A stretch of 46,913 bases of DNA, from NCBI GenBank assembly GCA_913020735.1, contig CAJWBN010000002.1, positions 1-46,913 of the forward strand, read 5' to 3'. The notes beneath the pieces were generated by a model. The model searched no databases and was not told the DNA's origin. It saw only the letters and a list, made by a program, of their open reading frames with translations. This stretch comes from an uncultured Acidimicrobiaceae bacterium. GTDB lineage: Bacteria; Actinomycetota; Acidimicrobiia; Acidimicrobiales; Poriferisodalaceae. Positions within the stretch are counted from its first letter, which is position 1, and the number at the start of each line of letters is the position of its first letter. This document shows, piece after piece, positions 1 through 7,920 of this stretch. Both the position numbers and the translations under genes were made by a program.

Positions 1-531
1 TTGCATCATGCGCAATATCTGCCCATCATCCGAATAGACGCGTCCCGGATAAGCCATGAACATTTTGAAGCTTGTGACTCCTTCCTCGACGAGTAGGTCC
101 ATTTCTTTTGGTGACTGTTTGTCCACATTGGCAACCATCATGTGAAAGCCATAATCGACAGCGCATTCGCCGACAGCATCTTCTCGATGTCGTTCGTATC
201 CGTCTGGAAGTCGTTCGTCATCGGACATATAAGCAAAATCGATGATGGTCGTCGTTCCGCCAAAAGCCGAAGCGATAGTACCCGTCTCAAAAGTCTCTAG
301 AACTGGTGCAATTTGTCCGGTGGCTTGTAGATGAGTGTGGGCGTCAATCCCGCCCGGGACAACCAATTTATTTTCAGCGTCTATAACTTGATCTGCGCCT
401 GCAGAAAAACTTTGGGAAAGATCAGAGTCAGGGTGTACTACCCCAACAACGGTCTCATCATCTATCAAGACATCAGCCTTAACTGTGTCTATTGCGGTCA
501 CAACGGTTCCGCCCGTAATTGCAGTTCTCAT
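1..531 (-). CDS. hydA: Dihydropyrimidinase / D-hydantoinase, N-terminal part (runs off left edge)
   Basis: Cyclic amidohydrolase that would open dihydrouracil, dihydrothymine or 5-substituted hydantoins to N-carbamoyl products in the cytoplasm. The first 177 residues are visible. They carry the metal-binding motif GGIDAHTHL (His65, His67) and the segment GVTSFKMFMAY, whose Lys156 is the expected carboxylated metal-bridging lysine, followed by the usual Tyr161. Both sit where the hydantoinase family has them, so this is the catalytic cyclic amidohydrolase and not a DHP-like inactive paralogue. The ATG at 531 lies 9 bases after the nitrilase stop and is preceded by a purine-rich AAGAGAGAAAA. 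It is the last visible gene of a six-gene minus-strand run starting at 6344. The C-terminal two thirds lie outside the window, so substrate and stereo-preference cannot be judged. Confidence 0.92.
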   Translation of the reverse strand, partial: MRTAITGGTVVTAIDTVKADVLIDDETVVGVVHPDSDLSQSFSAGADQVIDAENKLVVPGGIDAHTHLQATGQIAPVLETFETGTIASAFGGTTTIIDFAYMSDDERLPDGYERHREDAVGECAVDYGFHMMVANVDKQSPKEMDLLVEEGVTSFKMFMAYPGRVYSDDGQILRMMQ

Positions 532-540
532 TTTTCTCTC

Positions 541-1371
541 TTATGACGCCGTGAGGTCGTCATACATCTCTGGTCGTCGATCACGCCAGAACGGTAAGTC
601 AACTCGCGTGGCTTGTAATGATTCGAGGTCTAGGTCAGCTAGCAGCACTTCCTCTTCTTCCCCAGCCTCAGCAAGTATCTGTCCATAGGGGTCACAAAAA
701 TAGCTATGGCCGTAAAACTCATTGGGGCCTGTTGGTTCTTTCCCAACCCGGTTACTTGTTGCAACGAAGTACCCGTTCGCGACCGCGTGTCCGCGTTGTT
801 CTAGGTGCCAATACTTTTTTGATCGTCCGCCTGTTGCCGATGGAATAAATACAATTTCGGCTCCATTTTTCCCTAACGCGCGCGCTCCTTCAGGGAAGTG
901 GCGGTCATAACAGATATATACGCCGATACGAGCAAACTTGGTTTCGAAAACTGGGAAACCGGTGTTGCCAGGTTTGAAATAATATTTTTCGCGGTAGGTC
1001 TTGCCGTATGGGATATGGGTCTTTCGATATCTGCCGAGGTAATTGCCATCGGCATCAATCACCACAGCGGTGTTGTAGTAAAAGTTGTCGTCTTTTTCGA
1101 ACAATGGCACCACCAAGACCGTGCCAAGCTCTCTCGCTAAAGCCATCATTTCTATGGTTGTCGGCCCTTCGGGAACCGGTTCAGCTAAATCAAACCATTG
1201 ATCGGATTCGTCTTGACAGAAATATGGTCCCGTAGCTAATTCTTGTAATCCGATGATTTGAGCGCCTTGCTGCGCTGCATCACGAATCAATCGCGTTTGT
1301 TGGGCGATCATTTCTTCTCTCGGACTTATGCCGGTGGTCTGGATCAATGCACATTTGACAGTTTGGGTCAT
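541..1371 (-). CDS. Nitrilase-superfamily amidohydrolase, beta-ureidopropionase / N-carbamoylputrescinase type
   Basis: Carbon-nitrogen hydrolase of 276 residues that would hydrolyse an N-carbamoyl amino compound (N-carbamoyl-beta-alanine or similar) to amine, CO2 and ammonia. The catalytic triad is visible: Glu44 in LQELATGPYF, Lys117 in RYRKTHIP and Cys154 in YICYDRHFPEG. Length and motif spacing fit the N-carbamoylputrescine/beta-ureidopropionase branch. The start at 1371 overlaps the stop of the upstream luciferase-like gene by 4 bases and the dihydropyrimidinase starts 9 bases downstream, so all three are probably co-translated. In that setting the beta-ureidopropionase role (last step of reductive pyrimidine breakdown) is the best guess; N-carbamoylputrescine amidase is the main alternative. 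Confidence 0.88.
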   Translation of the reverse strand: MTQTVKCALIQTTGISPREEMIAQQTRLIRDAAQQGAQIIGLQELATGPYFCQDESDQWFDLAEPVPEGPTTIEMMALARELGTVLVVPLFEKDDNFYYNTAVVIDADGNYLGRYRKTHIPYGKTYREKYYFKPGNTGFPVFETKFARIGVYICYDRHFPEGARALGKNGAEIVFIPSATGGRSKKYWHLEQRGHAVANGYFVATSNRVGKEPTGPNEFYGHSYFCDPYGQILAEAGEEEEVLLADLDLESLQATRVDLPFWRDRRPEMYDDLTAS

Positions 1372-2432
1372 CCCACCCCTCCATGTTTTTTAAGATTTGC
1401 TTTACCTGCAAGCTGGTCCAGGGTCTCAAATGCGTCTGTCCCGAGCGGCGTAATAACGCCTTCGGTGCACCCATGGTCATTCCATTCGACCATTTTGTCC
1501 AATGCTTGTGAGGTTGTGCCACATGCCGCAACCCGTTGTGTCAGTTCATTAGATACCAGGGCCATTCCTCGTCTGATGTCAGCCTTTGTTGCTGGCCATC
1601 CAAGAGTTTCCTGGATTCGGGCGACAAGCTCTGGCTCAGCGCCGCAAAATTCAGCTATGTGAGGCTGCTGAGCAATGTATTGAGTGAGGAATTCTTTGCA
1701 GTCATCAATCGCCTTTTGAGGTTCTTTGTCATCTACTGAAGCAGCTATTAGTTGCGGCACATCGAAATCATTCATCGATCGCCCTGAGATTTTGGCGCCC
1801 CGACGAACTGCTTCCATAGCTAAGTCGTTGTATGACGGTGGAACAAGGAAATCAAGCAACACACCATCTGCTATCTCACCAGCTAGCTGACACATGCCCA
1901 TCCGAACCGCTCCGATATAGATAGGTACCGGGTAAGAATGTCCATCATCATCGGTTGGTCCATCAAATTTGACTTGATCGACGTCAACAAACTCACCTTT
2001 GTAGGTGACTTCATCACCTCTCAGCATTCCTTTAACGACGGTGATGACTTCACGCATAGCTTTTAATGGTCGGTGATTGGGCAAACCACAGCGAGTCGCT
2101 AGTGGTTCCCACCATCCTCCTAAACCAAGTCGCATTCGACCTGGGGCTAGGTCGTCGAGCGTTTTCCATGTCACCGCAAGAAGTGCAGCGTTTCGCGTCC
2201 GATACGGAAGGATGCCGCTTCCAATATTGATTTGCTTTGTGTTAGCGGCAATGAGGGAAATGGCGACAACAGCATTTGTAGCGAGTCGACCTTCACCAAC
2301 CCACACCCCTCTAAACCCATGTTCTTCAGCCCACTGGGCCTGACCAACAATGGAGCCAAATCCACCCGGAAGATCTGGGCCGCCTGCGCGTCTCGGGGCT
2401 CCCGAGGAGATCATCAATCCTAGATCGATCAC
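1368..2432 (-). CDS. Luciferase-like (LLM) flavin/F420-dependent oxidoreductase
   Basis: A 354-residue luciferase-like TIM-barrel protein of the bacterial luciferase / F420-dependent methylene-H4MPT reductase superfamily. Visible family features are the N-terminal strand followed by QAQWAEEHGFRGVWVGE, the [22 protein letters not shown] block, and PVPIYIGAVR with GEIADGVLLDF. The start is a GTG at 2432 preceded by a strong Shine-Dalgarno (GAGGGGGAG, 6-base spacer). It is clearly paralogous to the gene at 18634-19671. Cofactor (F420 or FMN) cannot be read from sequence alone. Its 4-base overlap with a ureidopropionase-type nitrilase and its position upstream of a dihydropyrimidinase suggest it supplies the ring-reduction or ring-oxidation step of the same pathway (inference). 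No classical dihydropyrimidine dehydrogenase is in the window. Confidence 0.87.
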   Translation of the reverse strand: MIDLGLMISSGAPRRAGGPDLPGGFGSIVGQAQWAEEHGFRGVWVGEGRLATNAVVAISLIAANTKQINIGSGILPYRTRNAALLAVTWKTLDDLAPGRMRLGLGGWWEPLATRCGLPNHRPLKAMREVITVVKGMLRGDEVTYKGEFVDVDQVKFDGPTDDDGHSYPVPIYIGAVRMGMCQLAGEIADGVLLDFLVPPSYNDLAMEAVRRGAKISGRSMNDFDVPQLIAASVDDKEPQKAIDDCKEFLTQYIAQQPHIAEFCGAEPELVARIQETLGWPATKADIRRGMALVSNELTQRVAACGTTSQALDKMVEWNDHGCTEGVITPLGTDAFETLDQLAGKANLKKHGGVG

Positions 2433-2451
2433 GGTTCTCCCCCTCTTTCAT

Positions 2452-3840
2452 TTAGCTTATGTCACCTTGGCGCAGTGCCTTCGTGAGTTTCTCTAGCGAT
2501 TGAGCATCAATAGTTGATTCGATGATTGCCGCGAGTTGAGGATTTGCGCGTCCTGCGGTAAGTCGAGCAAATTTTTGGCTTAGCTCATCAAAATTTAAGC
2601 GGTCATGCATAGAACCTTTTTGGCCATGAACTGTTTTGGTTAGCTTTGACCCATCAACGAGAGTGATAGTGATTCGGCCTCCCATTTTCCATGCGTAGGT
2701 AGCTTCGAATTCTTCGGCGTAACGGATAGACAGAACTTTGGATTGCATCGCAGCGAGACTCGGGTCAGAAATGCGTTCTTCTCTATAGGTGTCAGGGTCT
2801 GACGGATCGGAAACCAAAGCTGCAGCAATATTGAACTGAGCAGAATATTGAGCAGCCATTACCGATGCCGTTCCGTCCATATCATTTTGGGTAACGGCTT
2901 TAAGAGGTGCTTCAGCATGGATTTCTTGCACATCCTCAGCTTGGATGTCGTATTCCAGTCGAAGCTGGGTCGCTGCCTGAATTAACGGGTGAATATCGCT
3001 GCAGGCTGCATAGGGTTTAACGGTTATTTCATCCATCATCCACCGGGTTCCGAGATCTTCGGTCAGGAGCTCAGTTTGTGGTTCATCCGAGAAGACTCGA
3101 CAGAATCCGTATCGTCCCGCGAGCCCGTCTTCTGGGCCTTCGAAACCGCGTGCTGCGAGTAATGCAGCCGTCAAGCCACCCTCGGCTGCTCGACCAGCGT
3201 GCAAGCGTTTGGTCATGCCTCCCGAAGCAACGAATTCCATGGTTCCTGATGCCATAGACGACGCTATCCCGAATGCGTGATTTAGCTGGATCTCATCAAA
3301 ATTCAAAAGACAACTAGCCGCTGCCGTAGCTCCGAACACACCAGACATTGAGGTTGGATGGAATCCCGAAAGCATGTGGCTGACGGGTCCGACGGCAATT
3401 CCTGCACGCCCCATCGCTTCATAACCAATGACAATCGCTTCAAGCAGTTCGCGGCCACTCCGATTGAGCTCTTCCGCTAGGGCGAGAGCAACGGGAACAA
3501 CGACAGCACCTGGGTGGTTAATCGCTTCTTCATGCACATCATCCAGCTCAAATGCATGTGCCGATGTTCCATTTGCTAAAGCTGCCATTACTGGATTTGC
3601 ACTTATTCCAGAGCTACCAACGACAGTGGATTTGCCCGTCGAATTCAACGAAAGCGCGTGATCAATTACAGCGCGAGCCCACGGCAACCCACACCCAAAA
3701 ACCATTGCAGCAGTCGTATCTGCAAGTCGGTAGTGCGCTAAATCAAGAAGTCGGGAATCTATTTTATTTGCTAGCTCCACTAAAAAGCGGCTTAGCTCGG
3801 CAGTGGGACTTGGCGAGTTATGGGAGGTCCGCGAGGCCAT
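2452..3840 (-). CDS. MmgE/PrpD family protein
   Basis: About 462 residues of the MmgE/PrpD superfamily, which includes 2-methylcitrate dehydratase, cis-aconitate decarboxylase and iminodisuccinate epimerase. Recognisable family segments are LADTTAAMVFG near the N-terminus, GTSAHAFELDDVHEEAINHPG, and GFHPTSMSGVFGATAAAS. The ATG at 3840 was chosen because longer starts (up to 3924) would extend far into the aminotransferase gene; the chosen start still overlaps it by 23 bases. In other bacteria PrpD-like genes often accompany hydantoinases and amino-acid racemases, which fits its neighbours. A role in isomerising or dehydrating a ring-cleavage product is possible. The exact reaction is unknown and methylcitrate metabolism is not supported by any neighbour. 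Confidence 0.85.
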   Translation of the reverse strand: MASRTSHNSPSPTAELSRFLVELANKIDSRLLDLAHYRLADTTAAMVFGCGLPWARAVIDHALSLNSTGKSTVVGSSGISANPVMAALANGTSAHAFELDDVHEEAINHPGAVVVPVALALAEELNRSGRELLEAIVIGYEAMGRAGIAVGPVSHMLSGFHPTSMSGVFGATAAASCLLNFDEIQLNHAFGIASSMASGTMEFVASGGMTKRLHAGRAAEGGLTAALLAARGFEGPEDGLAGRYGFCRVFSDEPQTELLTEDLGTRWMMDEITVKPYAACSDIHPLIQAATQLRLEYDIQAEDVQEIHAEAPLKAVTQNDMDGTASVMAAQYSAQFNIAAALVSDPSDPDTYREERISDPSLAAMQSKVLSIRYAEEFEATYAWKMGGRITITLVDGSKLTKTVHGQKGSMHDRLNFDELSQKFARLTAGRANPQLAAIIESTIDAQSLEKLTKALRQGDIS

Positions 3841-4930
3841 CGACAAGTCGATCCATGTGTTGTTGAAAATTGACATCACAGCGAAGAAAACGGTCTTCGA
3901 GGCCCCGGAAAGACACCGAGCCATCTTTTACAACTACGCCGCGTTCCAAAAGACCTTCAAAAACTTCAGTCGAATTGATCTCTGAATCGAGGATCTCAAC
4001 CAGAAAAAAATTGGAATGGCTGTTACTAATCATTCGAAATCGATCAAGGTCATCAAATCTCGTTTGCACGTAGTCCCGATTATTCATGATGGTTTTTACT
4101 GTCGTTTCAACATGCTGATCATCGTCAAGAGCTGCGATCCCTCCCACAATCTGTAACTGACCCATATTCCAAGTGGGTTTCACAGCCAACAGACTCTCAA
4201 TGATTTGGGGATGGGCGATACCGAAACCAATTCGCAGCCCAGCCAAACCAAAGGCCTTCGAAAAGGTGCGAAGCACGACAAGGTTTTCGTATTCGTGAGC
4301 TAATGAGATGTAGCCGGCCGTATTTGAATAGTGCACATAAGCTTCATCGAGCACAACTAGTGAGTTGGGTGCTGATTCGATGATGCGTCGAACTTCGCTT
4401 TCTTCTAACCAGGTGCCTGAAGGGCTGTGTGGATTCGTGATGTAGACGACTCTCGTGTCGGATTGAATCGCCTCGATGTAAGTATCAACATCTATTGCCA
4501 TCGACTGTCGATCAGTTGCTTCGTGGACAAGGACTGGAAGTCTGCCTTCTGCTTCAGCGAACAGGTGGTAAATCGGAAAGCAGGGACCTGGCATCTGTAT
4601 CTTGTCGCCTGGCGGACAAAACGCTCTTGTGATTAGCGAAAGAATTTCTGTTTCCCCAGACCCACAAATCACTTGGGGGTATTCAAATCCATATTTAGCA
4701 GCGATCTTTTGACGCAATGAATCAGCAGTCCAAGAGGGATATAGATGTAAAGCTTCGAGATGTTCCTTTACCGCTTGTTTTGCGAGCGGAGACGCCCCGT
4801 GTGGATTTTCTGCAGATCCGAGCTTGGCGATCTCCTCAATTGGGATTCCGTAACGCTCGGAGACGTGATCCGCAGATAAACCCGGAACGTAGTACTCAGG
4901 AGCTTGTAACCCAGGATGAGATCGCAGCAT
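3818..4930 (-). CDS. Class I/II PLP aminotransferase, HisC-like
   Basis: A 370-residue fold-type-I aminotransferase resembling histidinol-phosphate aminotransferase. Seen in sequence: the substrate-region segment LGSAENPHGASP near residue 40, GSGETEILSL, the ITNPHSPSGTW block with its conserved Asn-Pro, VVLDEAYVHYS (PLP-binding Asp and Tyr), and the Schiff-base lysine in RTFSKAFGLAGLRIGFG. It starts at the ATG at 4930, 43 bases after the amidohydrolase stop, and overlaps the PrpD gene by 23 bases. No other his genes are nearby, so it probably works in the catabolic operon, for example transaminating an amino acid released by the ureidopropionase or hydantoinase steps. HisC activity itself cannot be excluded. 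Confidence 0.88.
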   Translation of the reverse strand: MLRSHPGLQAPEYYVPGLSADHVSERYGIPIEEIAKLGSAENPHGASPLAKQAVKEHLEALHLYPSWTADSLRQKIAAKYGFEYPQVICGSGETEILSLITRAFCPPGDKIQMPGPCFPIYHLFAEAEGRLPVLVHEATDRQSMAIDVDTYIEAIQSDTRVVYITNPHSPSGTWLEESEVRRIIESAPNSLVVLDEAYVHYSNTAGYISLAHEYENLVVLRTFSKAFGLAGLRIGFGIAHPQIIESLLAVKPTWNMGQLQIVGGIAALDDDQHVETTVKTIMNNRDYVQTRFDDLDRFRMISNSHSNFFLVEILDSEINSTEVFEGLLERGVVVKDGSVSFRGLEDRFLRCDVNFQQHMDRLVDGLADLP

Positions 4931-4973
4931 TAGTGATCAGTCTTTCGATCAGACACCGATGCGTGTCGTTTAT

Positions 4974-6344
4974 TCATGGTTGAAACCGTTCAGCCGCTAT
5001 TTGGTGTCGAGTAAGAACGTCCTCTAGGTCCTCATTCATAAAGATTCCCTCGTTGACAATTTGTTTACCGTGAACGAAAACGTGCGTGGCGGCAAATGGA
5101 CCGCACCGAAGCCAGCCCTCTAGGGGGTCATCAAGGACCCCAGCAAATTGAGGTCCATCGAGTCTCCACATTGCGATGTCTCCAACGGCTCCCACTGACA
5201 ATTCGCCTATTTCACCAACCCGGCCAAGGCAAGCAGCTCCTCCTCGGGTAGCTATCTCCAAAGCTATTCGGGCATCCATTTGAGAGGCCCCGGAAACTAG
5301 TTTCCCTTGGAGCATCGCCAAACGCGCTTCCTGCCACAGAGATCCTGCATCGGCAGAAGATGAACCATCGCAACCTAAGCCAACCGGACATCCTGCGTTC
5401 CTCATTGCTACTACCGGTGCAATACCTGAGGAAAGAATCATGTTGGAGCTCGGGCAATGCGCGATTCCGACTCCTGCAGCACCTAAACGAACTATCTCTT
5501 CATCGTTAGGACGAACAACATGCGCTCCCCAACTACGATCGGTTAACCAACCGACATCTTCATAAAGTTCGACGGGGCGTCGACCAAACTGAGCTATCGA
5601 AAACTCGTCATCTTCAGAATTTTCAGCGAGATGAGTGTGAAGTCGGACATCCAGCTTTTCTGCTAGCTCAGCTGTTCGACGCATCAAATCTGGCGTAACA
5701 GTAAAAGGTGAACATGGAGCGAGCGCGATTCGAGTCATCGCTCCGAATTCAGCGTCATGCCAGCGGGCCACGTGCCGCTCGCTTTCAGCAAGAATTTCAT
5801 CTTCGTCACGGACCGCATCATCTGGAGGTAGCCCCCCATCTTTGACCGAGAGGCTCATCGACCCATAGGTAGGGTGGAACCGAATCGATAAATCAAGCGC
5901 AGCTTGGACTTCAGCTGAAAGTAAATCACCAGCCCTTACAGGGTGAAGATAATGATGATCTGTTGAAGTCGTACATCCAGACATTGCTAATTCTGCAAGT
6001 CCTACCCATGCCGCGAGATAGACCGATTCCTCATCAATCGCTGAGGTCCAAAGAGGATATAAAGATTGCAGCCAACCAAATAAAGGCTTCGAAGTCATGG
6101 GCCGATAAGCACGAGTTAGGTTCTGAAACAAATGGTGGTGCGTGTTAATTAACCCGGGGGTTACCAAACAACCTTTTGCGCTCACGTGTCGGTGTGCCGT
6201 TGGTTGCTCATCAGAACTTCCGCCGACTGCAACGACATATCCTTGATCAACCGCTATCCACCCCCCAGCAATTTCTCGGCGTTCGTCATCCATGGTGGCG
6301 ACTAGCCAAGCATCCTCTATAAGTAGGTCAACGGGCTCAACCAT
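4974..6344 (-). CDS. Amidohydrolase, 8-oxoguanine deaminase-like
   Basis: A 456-residue metal-dependent amidohydrolase of the AtzB/TrzN/guanine-deaminase group, most like 8-oxoguanine deaminase (8-oxoguanine to uric acid plus ammonia). The metal site is visible: GLINTHHHLFQNLTR (His69, His71), RLHTHLAENSEDD (third His), WGAHVV (fourth His) and VGLGCDGSSSADA (catalytic Asp). The C-terminus returns to the beta-sandwich (GAVGDIAMWRLDGP, VFVHGKQIVNEG). The HHHLFQNLTR wording is characteristic of the 8-oxoguanine deaminases known to me, but triazine hydrolases are close relatives. It is the first gene of the leftward operon and is divergent from the PLP/xanthine-dehydrogenase operon. Its product, urate, would tie the oxidised-purine pool to the rest of the island. 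Confidence 0.82.
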   Translation of the reverse strand: MVEPVDLLIEDAWLVATMDDERREIAGGWIAVDQGYVVAVGGSSDEQPTAHRHVSAKGCLVTPGLINTHHHLFQNLTRAYRPMTSKPLFGWLQSLYPLWTSAIDEESVYLAAWVGLAELAMSGCTTSTDHHYLHPVRAGDLLSAEVQAALDLSIRFHPTYGSMSLSVKDGGLPPDDAVRDEDEILAESERHVARWHDAEFGAMTRIALAPCSPFTVTPDLMRRTAELAEKLDVRLHTHLAENSEDDEFSIAQFGRRPVELYEDVGWLTDRSWGAHVVRPNDEEIVRLGAAGVGIAHCPSSNMILSSGIAPVVAMRNAGCPVGLGCDGSSSADAGSLWQEARLAMLQGKLVSGASQMDARIALEIATRGGAACLGRVGEIGELSVGAVGDIAMWRLDGPQFAGVLDDPLEGWLRCGPFAATHVFVHGKQIVNEGIFMNEDLEDVLTRHQIAAERFQP

Positions 6345-6416
6345 CAGAGACAGTTTGACATTGATGCTCAGGGTCTGTGTTGACTAATTGGAGACTCATA
6401 CCTCTATCTTGGAAGA
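6345..6416. promoter_or_regulatory. 72-bp divergent promoter region between two catabolic operons
   Basis: This short gap must hold the promoters of both the leftward operon (from 6344) and the rightward operon (from 6417). A TTGACT at 6381-6386 is followed within about 20 bases by CTATCTT, a plausible -35/-10 pair for the rightward gene. Such close spacing to the ATG would leave a very short leader. Two TTGAC half-sites (TTTGACATT and GTTGACTAA, about 25 bases apart) could form a shared operator. No regulator gene is adjacent. Confidence 0.4.
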
Positions 6417-7919
6417 ATGAGTCGTCCACTGGCAGTTTTTGATGATTTTGATCCGGCAGGCGAAAAATCGTTTTCTAACGCTGTGACGCGTTTTCGTGAA
6501 CGCAATATTGTGCTGCCACGGTTCAGCGAACTACGAGACCCTTCGACATTCGATCCGAACCTTCTCGATGCGTTAGCGAATGTCGCTCCCGATGATGCTG
6601 ATCCAGTAAATCTTTACCGTGTTCACTGGTTCAATACACCTAATCAAGCAACACCTGCAGCGGTGCCCGATCACATTGAGTTACCGTCCGAGTTAACTGG
6701 AACCGACGCAAGAATTGTTGTTGCTTTAGGAAACCGCTTTCCAATGATTGGAGCGCACAAAGTACTTGCTGCGTATTCCTGTTTGGTCGCGCGTCTTGTT
6801 ACTGGACGCTTTGATCCCACCATTAATCGAGCTATTTGGCCGTCGACTGGTAACTATGCACGAGGGGGAGTTGCGATATCCAAAATCATGGGGTGCCGCG
6901 GAGTAGCTGTGCTCCCTGAAGGGATGAGTCGAGAACGATTCGAATGGCTAGATCGATGGATCGATCATCCGGAAGATGTCATTCGCACACCTGGTACTGA
7001 GGCAAACGTCAAAGAAATTTATGATGAGTGTGGCCGTCTTGAAGCCGACGAAACAAACGTGGTTCTTAACCAGTTCAGTGAATTTTCAAATCACTTAGGC
7101 CATTACGCAGTAACTGGACCAGCGCTTGAATCAATTTTTCATGAAGTGACATCCACTCGGAGTGGTCGACTCGCAGCTTTCGTTTCAGCTTCGGGGTCTG
7201 CAGGGACTTTAGGAGCTGGTGATTATCTTAAGGACAGCCACAAAACTCGAATCGTCGCTGTCGAAGCGCTCGAGGTGCCAACAATGCTTTACAACGGATT
7301 CGGTGATCACAACATCCAAGGCATAGGGGACAAGCACGTACCTCTTATACATAACGTCACGAATACCGATCTCATAGTTGGTATTTCAGATAACGCAACT
7401 GACCAATTAGATGTTGTATTTAATAGCCCAGCGGGCCTGCGCGCGTTAGAAGGTCAAGGCATCGATCCCGAACTGGCGTCTCTACTTACCAATTTGGGTT
7501 ATTCATCCATATGCAACATATTGGCTGCCATAAAAGCCGCAAAACATTGGCAACTTGGCGAAGAAGATGTGATTGTCACAGTCGCTACCGATGGGTCGGA
7601 GCTCTACAACTCAGAACGCGAAAAAGTCATGCGTAGAGACTTCGTCGAAGGGTTCGACGACGCTGAAGCCGAGATCGCTTTGGCAACACATTTGTATGAC
7701 CTAGACACTGATCACGTACTTGAAATGGACAAAACAAATAGAGACCGTGTCTTTAACCTCGGCTATTTCACTTGGGTTGAGCAGCAAGGAATTTCTATAG
7801 ACGACTTCGAGCGGAGAAGAAGTCAGTCTTGGTGGAACGATTTACGCCCCCTCATTGAGAAATGGGATAATCGCATTAGCGAATTCAATGAGGCAACTGG
7901 AGCAAAGCACCGCCAGTGA
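6417..7919 (+). CDS. Fold-type-II PLP-dependent enzyme, uncharacterised 500-residue family
   Basis: A cytoplasmic PLP enzyme of the cysteine synthase/threonine dehydratase fold, 500 residues and therefore longer than the usual 300-400. The probable Schiff-base lysine is Lys115 in IGAHKVLAAY. PSTGNYARGG (about 146-155) is the asparagine loop that binds the substrate carboxylate, and SASGSAGTLGAGD fits the glycine-rich phosphate-binding loop. The C-terminal extension of about 100 residues after VTVATDGSELY has no motif I recognise. I recall this GAHKV/STGNY family as unnamed PLP proteins near purine and selenium-associated molybdenum hydroxylase genes, but no reaction is established to my knowledge. 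It is first in a four-gene operon; the next PLP gene begins within or one base after its end. A lyase acting on a diamino- or ureido-acid from ring cleavage is a reasonable guess only. Confidence 0.83.
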   Translation: MSRPLAVFDDFDPAGEKSFSNAVTRFRERNIVLPRFSELRDPSTFDPNLLDALANVAPDDADPVNLYRVHWFNTPNQATPAAVPDHIELPSELTGTDARIVVALGNRFPMIGAHKVLAAYSCLVARLVTGRFDPTINRAIWPSTGNYARGGVAISKIMGCRGVAVLPEGMSRERFEWLDRWIDHPEDVIRTPGTEANVKEIYDECGRLEADETNVVLNQFSEFSNHLGHYAVTGPALESIFHEVTSTRSGRLAAFVSASGSAGTLGAGDYLKDSHKTRIVAVEALEVPTMLYNGFGDHNIQGIGDKHVPLIHNVTNTDLIVGISDNATDQLDVVFNSPAGLRALEGQGIDPELASLLTNLGYSSICNILAAIKAAKHWQLGEEDVIVTVATDGSELYNSEREKVMRRDFVEGFDDAEAEIALATHLYDLDTDHVLEMDKTNRDRVFNLGYFTWVEQQGISIDDFERRRSQSWWNDLRPLIEKWDNRISEFNEATGAKHRQ

Positions 7920-7920
7920 C

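Noticed and set aside
3841-3924. Longer N-terminus for the MmgE/PrpD protein
   Set aside because: The extra 28 residues lie inside the aminotransferase gene and do not resemble the family.
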